In this document: one piece after another, positions 56,569 through 64,000 of the stretch
How the letters are laid out: every line of letters begins with the position of its first letter
Numbering within the stretch: position 1 is the first letter of the stretch
Assembly: GCA_032622095.1 (NCBI GenBank)
Contig: CP136061.1
Coordinates: 24,802,991-24,866,990, forward strand
DNA: 64,000 nucleotides
DNA from: Siphonodentalium dalli
Taxonomy: Eukaryota > Mollusca > Scaphopoda > Gadilida > Siphonodentaliidae
Direction: 5' to 3'
The notes under the pieces: model-generated
Told to the model about the DNA's origin: nothing
What the model saw: the letters and a program-made list of their open reading frames with translations, nothing else
Databases searched by the model: none
Translations under genes and position numbers: made by a program

Positions 56569-56740
56569 TGTGACCCGCCATATCAAATCCAGTCGTAAGT
56601 CGGGATTTTTTTTACCCTGTGCCAATGCATTCTCTTATATATGCGAGGCGACCTATGGTCGACTCGCATATATAAGAGAATGCATTGGCACAGGGTAAAA
56701 AAATCCCGACTTACGACTTGATTTGATATGGCGGGTCACA
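56569..56740. repeat. Near-perfect palindrome, arms 78-79 bp, 15-bp loop
   Basis: Left arm 56,569-56,647, right arm 56,663-56,740; the only difference I can find besides one mismatch (CAGTCG against AAGTCG) is one T in a T-run. The loop (CGACC TATG GTCG) is itself palindromic. Such a structure can extrude or be a foldback element. Confidence 0.93.
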
Positions 56741-56986
56741 CATACCCATATATAAATTAGTGGGTCTGATGACCTATCGTAGAGTAAACTACATACCCAC
56801 ATATAAATTAGTGGGTCTGATGACCTATCGTAGAGTAAACTACATACCCACATATAAATTAGTGGGTCTGATGACCTATCGTAGAGTAAACTACATACCC
56901 ACGTATAAATTAGTGGGTCTGATGACCTATCGTAGAGTAAACTACATACCCATATATAAATTAGTGGGTCTGATGATCTATCGTGG
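56741..56986. repeat. 51-bp minisatellite, about 4.8 copies
   Basis: Unit CATACCCACATATAAATTAG plus TGGGTCTGATGACCTATCG and AGAGTAAACTA. A part-unit (GTAAACTACATG) also sits left of the palindrome at 56,559, so the palindrome lies inside the minisatellite. The unit is 17 codons long and so stays open in one frame; not a gene. Confidence 0.93.
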
Positions 56987-57321
56987 AGGTTTTATTTCAC
57001 AACCCTGTGATTCCACGTCAGAAGAGCCAATAAAAACTCACTATATATTAGCAGCATCAAGATAAAGGATTCCAATCGAAACGATTAACGTAGCGGGATG
57101 TAACGTAATTCTGGGGAATACCGCAAACCTTCCGAGAAATGAACAGTTGGCGGGAATGCAATAAACTCAGTATCCTTTTGAATCTGAGTGCACTGAAAAA
57201 ACAACTTAGTCAAAAGTAACTAAGTTACCTTAGTCAGAACCCCCGTCTCAAAACTAACTAACTTAGCTTAGTCAGAAATGACTAAGGTGGACCTTAGTCA
57301 TTTCTGACTAAGGCCTTAGTC

Positions 57322-57516
57322 GATACCCCCAATAATTAGGCCCAATTACATGTACTAATGGATACAGTGATGCCTTAGTCAAGCCTTAGTTATTGCTGAC
57401 TAATGCCTTAGTTATTTCTGACTAAGGCCTTGGTCATTTCAGCAATAACTAAGGCTTGACTAAGGCATCACTGTATCCATTAGTACATGTAATTGGGCCT
57501 AATTATTGGGGGTATC
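57322..57516. repeat. Palindrome with 78-bp arms and 39-bp spacer inside copy B
   Basis: Left arm 57,322-57,399, right arm 57,439-57,516, essentially perfect (GATACCCCCAATAATTAGG and complement at the ends). The spacer carries the TTAGTTATTTCTGACTAAGG word. Confidence 0.92.
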
Positions 57517-57529
57517 ATAGCCCTACAAC

Positions 57530-58090
57530 CTCGGCTGAACATCGCAACTGCAGATTAAAATAACTGAAAATAATGACTTATCAACATAAATTTTATTGAC
57601 TATTGAAACAATTAGACAATATAAACAATGTTTTATCTTGAAAAAAATTATTCATCACACACCAGATAAAATTAATATGATTAACTTACAAATTAAGCAT
57701 ATTTTCCTCTGATACAAGCGAAAATGCAGATGGCTGATACAAAATGTGTACGTTTTGAAATATTAACGTTGGTTTTTTACCACAAATGAAATATTACAAT
57801 AATTGTCAAATAAGAATCATTACCTACACAAATAAGTTGCATGACATCAAGAGTATTGAAGGCACATCTATTTCTATCGATGCATTGGACTGGTATTACA
57901 TTTTCTCACAGAATATGCATTGAATATACATTCAATATCTGGTCGATAATTGTTTCAAATTGAAATAAAATTTAATGCTTACATTAAAATGATAACGAGC
58001 GACCAACATAGAAGATTAAATCGGAGGAAATGAAGAGTTTTTTAGAAGAAAAATTGTAAGATAAATATCTTCACCACTATGTGTGGAACT
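57530..58090. other. AT-rich interior of element copy B
   Basis: No gene or clear motif; not obviously matched in copy A. Confidence 0.4.
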
Positions 58091-58093
58091 GAC

Positions 58094-58194
58094 CGCTTGT
58101 ATCAAGCCACGGTGGAGTTTCCGACACACATCGTGACTTGCCTTTAGGCTCGTCACAATAATTTCAGGAACACCGCCTTGGCTTGATACAAGCG
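58094..58194. mobile_element. MITE-like 101-bp inverted repeat
   Basis: CGCTTGTATCAAGCCACGG at the left and the complement of CCTTGGCTTGATACAAGCG at the right; the centre has a second small inverted pair (TCGTGAC/GTCACAA). Confidence 0.65.
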
Positions 58195-60055
58195 TGCATA
58201 TCCATACATGCATAGTGATGATAACCTCTATTTAACAAATGAATGTTTGTTTTCAGAAATGCATGGAATTATGAACGCGTTGTTGCGGTCACATTTTGAG
58301 TGAATCGCAGAAGCAAACCTCGCAATATTTGATTTAAATGTCACAATTTTGAGCGCAAAGTGTCACCATATTAAGCGCAAAATATTGCAATAATATCACA
58401 AGCGACATGCTTATAAGCGTTTCCACTTGCGAAAATAGCATGCTTAATATACAACTTCTTTTGACTGGTACTGTATATATCACTAACAGCTAGTTGGGAT
58501 TGGAACCTTCAAGACAAGAGCAGATCCCATAATAACTGTGCGCAATGACTTGGCGACAATGTTCTCATGTAGTCGCACATTTTCCATGAAATATCAGTGA
58601 ATCAGCCAAAGATAGTTTGATAAGAACATCCAACCAATAATACAAGTAGTGTACTCCCGGTAACTTGACGATAACATGGCGAATAATGACAATGTCTCAT
58701 ATCCACACGTTTCCATGAAAATTGATGAACACGGGATGAATTGGTCGGGGTAATTGTAAAGTTGGAATTGTAGATATGTGATCATCCATCACTACGCGGC
58801 ATCAGTTCATTGTTTACGGTGTTGTTGTTGACATTGAAGCTCTGGTGAATTATACTCGTGCACACAGTAAGGTACATGTATATCCTCTCTTGTAAATGTA
58901 CATGCATGATCATGCATGTGCTCTGAAACAATCAGATTCTGAACACTGTCAACAGCATTTTCAACATTCTAATATTAACAGCTGCTCGTTGAGTCGTTGT
59001 TATTATTGTCACTATTGCTTGACATCGAAGCTTGTGTTAATTGTACCTGTATCCTCCAGTGTCAGTAAATGTGCCAGTGTTTTGATACTAAGTCACAACA
59101 CAGCACTGAATGAAGTCAGACCATTGATTCAATTGAATGGATCATGCCATGATTCATCGATTGATTGGCATGAATCTCTGCTCTCGATCAAATTTAGTGG
59201 AAATTGTCAATGAGTAAGCCTTTTTTCGCAGAATTTAAACTTGTCCGGTTATCAAAGGAACCGAAATCAGACCGTCTTAACAACTGTCCGCAATCGAACA
59301 GGTAACAGTCTCGATCATCAAACCAAGCCCGGAATGAACTTCAACTTGGGGTACTCGTCCACAATGCCACTGCGAAAAACTTACACACACTGTATGTACT
59401 GTACATGTACATGTAGCCTTGAAGGAGTCATCGGGCACAAATCTAATTTTGGCAGCAGATATTTCAGGCGCCGTTATTGCACATATAGAATAAAGGTTCA
59501 AGCTATTATTGACAAATTGTCCACTTGTTGAAAGCAGCTGAATAATTAGTTCAACAATACACGACGAATGTTTTCGCAGATTATTTTCCTATCTTATCTT
59601 TTATCCTGATTTTATCCGTCTCCCAATACGCCATGGTTGTTATTTATGTAATATGTCGTCTCTTTTAGTTCGTTCGACGCCAATATCACGTCTAAATCAC
59701 TCTGATTTCAGTGATTTTATCGAAATAAAAATGTCAGCATAAATTCGCAACAAAATGGCGAGACAATAATTTGAGTGATAAAGCAGGTACGTAACCCCGT
59801 AAAATTACGTACTCGTCCATATACGTACCAACCCGATTAACACAGAATGAATGCGATATTATATACATATTAAATATCAGCAGAGTAAGATTCAGTCATA
59901 ATGTATGGAGTCATTGCCGTATATAATATGTCGCCGATAAATATACTATTGAGTTTTGACGGAATGACTGAATCACGAAAATATTAACCTTAGTAACTAA
60001 GGTGTGACTAAGGTCAAACTTAGTAATTTGGTTACGTTAGTCAAAAATAACTTAC

Positions 60056-60960
60056 GGGTTGATTTCATTGGCTGGAAGAATGTCGCATTGTGCCCTGCGA
60101 AACCACCGACCATCGGCGAGTAACTGGCAACTCCCCCCAGATTGCGATATGTGATACAAAGTCAGCGATGACGACACCGGGTGTGCCAATATGCAGAGAT
60201 GGAACCCATGGACAGAATCGCCAATATAGGGGAGCAGACAAATAAACCACGGCAGCTCTGACAATCAAAGTACAGAACCATACATTAGCAATACGCTTTG
60301 AATGGAACAGAGCCGAACAATCTATAGATATAATCTTTCGATAGGAGCACGGAGTCGGACTCTCAACGCAACGCTTGAGGCAGGTCGGCGAAATAGCATG
60401 GACAAACCGAACACAAGCTGACCACCTGTGACCACCTGGTACATATCTACAGATAGAATCATGAAGATTGTATCGTCTATCTGAACTCGTATCACGTCGC
60501 GAGTCACTCGTAAGAAACCAGCCTGAGGCACACCGAAGTAGCGACACATATAAATACTGCAGCGAGTTTCCAAGTCATTACGAAGTCCAAGCTTTCTACC
60601 GAGAACGACTGAAGCAGATATACACAAGAAGAAATGACGCTAGCAGCAAGATTGCCGAGAATACAAGGTAAACTAAAATGCTTGTAGTTCTGAGCAACGC
60701 ATCAACGATGTACCGACGACTAGAGGTACCCAGCAATAGCAGCCGACAGGCCGAGATGCTCAACTAGAGATCAGCGAATTCAACCTATGACGAAGCGAGG
60801 AACCCCCGAAACGTGCAGACGACAGGAAGACGAACTCAACATATGAAGATAATAGAAGCCCACGATTCACGTAGACGACAGGAAGACGAACCCAACGAAG
60901 ATATTCCATACCGACGACCCGAAGATATCCTATTGAACTGTTTGTAATAAATGATCAAAT
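60056..60960. other. Unassigned, higher-GC stretch; one 160-codon minus frame
   Basis: The minus frame 60,547-60,065 (starts MSLLRCASGW, Cys/Val-rich) has no recognisable domain, and its plus strand is equally open in pieces (60,468-60,671, YKYCSEFPSHYEVQAFYRER looks protein-like). The word GACGACAGGAAGACGAAC occurs twice (60,818 and 60,881). Could be a remnant of a mobile element; I cannot name a gene. Confidence 0.25.
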
Positions 60961-60984
60961 CGTTTTGATTGTCTGAACGTTATA

Positions 60985-61085
60985 TGTCCCCGTCTTGGCA
61001 CACGGGAATTGAACACATATCGCCACCGCTGGAACGCGAGACGGTCTGGAGCACAGACCCTTACCACGCAACTGAGGCACCGAAG
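60985..61085 (-). tRNA. tRNA-like / tRNA-derived SINE head, degenerate
   Basis: On the minus strand: a GCCTCAGTTGCGTGGTAAG A-box-like segment, an anticodon-like arm GGTCT-GTGCTCC-AGACC (loop GT GCT CC, anticodon GCT as in tRNA-Ser), a long variable region, and a GTTCAATTCCC B box. The acceptor stem does not pair convincingly and no intact T stem forms, so this is a pseudo-tRNA or SINE promoter rather than a working tRNA. Confidence 0.4.
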
Positions 61086-62500
61086 CCCCCGGCAGTCTCA
61101 CGAAGAGAGATTAGTTTATATCAATCCGATTGGCTGAATGCTTCCAAATTTATATAAACATTGTATTGTAGTGAACAGGGTTCATGCTCTCGGCTACCAA
61201 ATTGGTCAATGGCCTATCACGTGGGAATCACGTGGTCAATGACCTATTTGTTTTTGGAAAATGGCCGAAGAAACTTTAATTAGTCCAACCTGAGAGTAAA
61301 CAAAATTCGAATTTAGTTAACTACATGTAATATAGACAATATAGTGCCATTTATATAATTTATAATCCTATGTTGGTCTGTGTGGTGGCCGTGTGATATT
61401 GACGGGCTGTGATATTGACGTGCCCGCATGTACACTGTACCTTCAAGTTGGTGTAACATTTCTCTAATTGTATTACCGGGTGATAATGTATTGTTTTATG
61501 ATAACTGGCTAGAGAAACAACAATTTGAAAGAACATATTGATGCTTGCTGGGCTGCTTCATTGTTGTTTAATGTCAACTTGATTCAGGCTGTAGATACAC
61601 GGTATACTAACAATAATATTGATTATCTTAGTTCTGCGAGTGCGAATGTTTAAAATAACAACACAAGTCTGTTAAATAGTAATTTTCAATGCTTAAGAAT
61701 CAATATATATAAAAAAAACCCCTAAATTTCAATCCTATATTATTTAAACAACTGCTGAACAATTGGGCAAAAATATATCTATTTTGGCATAACTGATTGT
61801 TGGCCCAGCACGGGTCTCGCACACACATGCATTTAAATTAGACAGCACCCATGGCGAGAGTACATTTTTGTACGGCGACAATTTGGTTTACTGAACACCA
61901 CTGTGTGGGAACTGTTACATCGGAAGTCGTTCTATCGCCGATTATAAATAATTTGGAACAGTAGCCTCGTAATCAACACGTGTGCGTGTTACGGTTCTAT
62001 TTCAAGGCAATCATGGACGTGACGGTTCTATACACGAGAATTATTCGAACGATTTCTGCACTTTGGGCCGAATATCGTCTGTGTATCTGACATTTTAAAC
62101 CAGATATTGACTGTAGCTTATGTAATTTACATAATACAGCAGGTATATGGATAAATAATACAATAAATGCGTAATACAGGAGATTAAGTGACATTAATTG
62201 GCAGAAACCAAATATAATTGAAAGTCCCGAGGAGTATAATATCATAATCATGCTCGCCTATATAAATGACCAATGGTAATAGAAATCTACTCTCAGATGA
62301 TTATGAGATGTTATATTCATTTAATTAATACAAGACCATTGATGGAAGATCCAGGTGGGACAATGTGTCGATGCCAGCACCAACATATTTCCTAATCGAA
62401 AGTCCCGCCGAAGGGACATTTACACATGTTAATTTGTCTCCCAGACATGAACATATCTTATGAAATCACGTACAACTGAATCATTGATATGTTATGGCCT
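61086..62500. other. Gene-free AT-rich stretch
   Basis: No exon, hairpin or repeat of note apart from a short duplicated TCAATGGCCTA/TCAATGACCTA with CACGTGG near 61,205-61,250. Confidence 0.45.
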
Positions 62501-62504
62501 AGCC

Positions 62505-62527
62505 GGTGGTGGGGAGGGGGGGGGGGG
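62505..62527. repeat. Poly-G tract
   Basis: GGTGGTGGGGAGGGG followed by a longer G run; G-quadruplex-prone. A similar run lies at 63,028-63,038. Confidence 0.85.
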
Positions 62528-62780
62528 CGTTTGCCCCCAAATTTGGTCAATTTGTTCAACAGTTAAAAAATTCATACCTTACACTATATTGGTTTGAAAT
62601 TTCACACCAACAATATATTCAAATTGTTCTCTTAGTTTGATTGTATAACAATGACTGAGGAAAGTCCCTCCTTACATACATGTACATACATTGTAATAAT
62701 AATGTGTCCGTTTAAAGTGTAATTGTCCCCCGCGCTTATTTAAAATGATATTAACAATATTCAATTCCTATCTAATCATC

Positions 62781-62880
62781 GGGGCCGACTTCTCTTAGGT
62801 TGACTTCGCGTCGCGTCGTCTTCGTATTGGGTCATCTTCATATGGGGTCGACTTCATCTTCATATGGGGTCGACTTCACT
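62781..62880. repeat. Short degenerate tandem repeat (about 22 bp)
   Basis: TTCATATGGGGTCGACTTCA recurs imperfectly; outer units read GGGCCGACTTC and TAGGTTGACTTCGCG. Confidence 0.7.
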
Positions 62881-64000
62881 TGTACTCTTTTGACCAATGG
62901 TCACATGATTTTGTAAAACTCATTGGCTGATTGAGTCACTGTTAAAGGTTTAGTATTAGTACCCCGGTATTTACATTCAGGAATATCACTGAGGATGCAT
63001 GACTACTCATGCCCAAGACCAGTTGCCCGGGGGGGGGGCGATCTTGCATATTCGGGGCCACTACTAGTAAGTCAAATGCGGGTGACACTTTATTCCCTCT
63101 TACAGGCGAGTGGATACAATCAATTGCGTGATTGGTTGTAATCAGGTATCTCATAACAGGAACCTGAGTGGGCATGTCGTCACTGTCTAGAGGCTTAGAA
63201 CTCAGAGCAAACCATGAGTGATTGCCGGTCAGATTGTCGTGAACAGCAGAACAAGTGCGATAACAAAAATAACGCATTCTAGCACCTAACCTATATAATC
63301 AACAACCAGCAAGCGGATGCTCAACATAAACTTCATAAATTGCGTAATCAGAACATTATATTGGTGTCAACTGACTTTTAACGTCTTAATTTTTGCTGAT
63401 TAAAATGCGTCTACGAAAACAGACAACACTGGCTGATGTGCCCGACTTCGTCCGGCCTATTTAGGAATTTCTTTGTGATCGCCTCCGTCTGGGCAGACTA
63501 TATAGCGTCTGGACAAACTCTTGTTCGATCGGTCCAGAGACATGCCTATATGAGCGTATATGAGCGAGGTCAAGGTCAAGGACACGATCGAACGTGAAAT
63601 TGGACGCGCCCATATTGTTCCCGGGATCAAAGTAGGCTTACATACCAAATTCGAGTCGGATCGGTCGAGCATGTTTCGAGTCTGTAATACACAGACAGAC
63701 ATAAGTTCCAAAATATATAATAGATCAAATACAAGACAGATAACTCTATATATCCCGTCTACGCTCCCGCTTTCCGAAATCCAGCGTTATGGAATTTCAC
63801 TATAGTTAACCGGCTATTGACTCATGGCAATGTTAGTCCTGCAACACGCGTTATTTTTCAAACTTGCTGGCGACTTTGTTAATTTTTTATAGGCGTAACA
63901 CAGGTTATTGAATAAACATAGGAAGGCAGTGTAATTCATCGAAATTGATGACAAGTGGTGCAAATTTCAACTTAATGCATATATTGATGTGTTTATCTTT
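62881..64000. other. Gene-free right end of the window
   Basis: Only short open frames (up to 111 codons, 63,277-62,942 minus) without recognisable domains. GGTCAAGGTCAAGG near 63,570 is a common short repeat word in several invertebrates. No EGF exon found here. Confidence 0.45.

Larger units (their letters stand above)
57190..60055 (-). mobile_element. ~3-kb inverted-repeat element, copy B (termini with iterated CTTAGTCA words)
   Basis: Interior is the reverse complement of copy A. The left end CACTGAAAAAACAACTTAG resembles copy A's CACTGTTAAAAATCACCGT only in the first bases; beyond that the ends are filled with CTTAGTCA/TGACTAAGG in both orientations (57,200-57,480 and 59,990-60,050) instead of ACGGTC words. 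No coding capacity seen. Confidence 0.6.

Noticed and set aside
56760..57065. 101-codon ORF with 17-aa repeats
   Set aside because: The 51-bp minisatellite is divisible by three, so it stays open; no other coding sign.
60065..60547. 160-codon minus-strand ORF as a gene
   Set aside because: No domain, no splice or poly(A) context, and open frames on both strands; left as unassigned sequence.
60985..61085. Functional tRNA-Ser gene
   Set aside because: No pairing acceptor stem and a poor T stem.

Overview
This is a eukaryotic, animal nuclear window with no prokaryotic gene organisation. The evidence is phase-1 spliced EGF exons with GT/AG borders, LINE and LTR retrotransposons, hAT-like and TTAA-type inverted-repeat elements, and long satellite arrays. 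The style (AT-rich, repeat-dense, multi-EGF gene, many non-LTR lineages) suits a marine invertebrate such as a mollusc, other lophotrochozoan or non-vertebrate deuterostome. The sequence alone does not settle the phylum.

Layout. 1-4.03 kb: decayed minus-strand element coding for a family-B-like DNA polymerase joined to an SF1 helicase, with the polymerase part present twice in tandem. 4.18-9.92 kb: about 40 copies of a 143-bp satellite with a near-identical 1,992-bp higher-order duplication. 9.92-14.16 kb: a frameshifted APE-type LINE and its microsatellite-invaded 3' region. 14.35-21.94 kb: a 174-bp satellite whose orientation flips near 15,993 and which contains a 1,048-bp (six-monomer) higher-order duplication. 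22.05-23.24 kb: a 33-bp minisatellite.

23.25-56.41 kb: the core of the window is a minus-strand array of fourteen 114-bp EGF-like exons (thirteen intact, one truncated) from a large secreted or membrane multi-EGF protein. Exons come in two types, A and B, usually as A-B pairs, and their introns are copies of one another. The introns have been invaded by an unknown pair of paralogous ORFs (here alpha and beta; triplicated together with an EGF exon, plus one isolated alpha), a TTAA-flanked 1.49-kb element, a 1.65-kb hAT-like element, a 5'-LTR/PBS/gag fragment of a Ty3-like retrotransposon, a LINE deletion derivative and several MITEs.

56.4-64 kb: two long near-perfect palindromes, a 51-bp minisatellite, a second inverted copy of the roughly 3-kb element that also lies at 43.97-47.02 kb, a tRNA-like/SINE-like piece, and a gene-poor tail.

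Apart from the EGF exons, and possibly two beta ORFs, almost every coding trace is broken. The most interesting unexplained items are the alpha/beta ORF family with its own poly(A) signals next to EGF splice acceptors, the paired ~3-kb elements that share interiors but carry different iterated words at their ends, and the nested duplication history of the EGF array.
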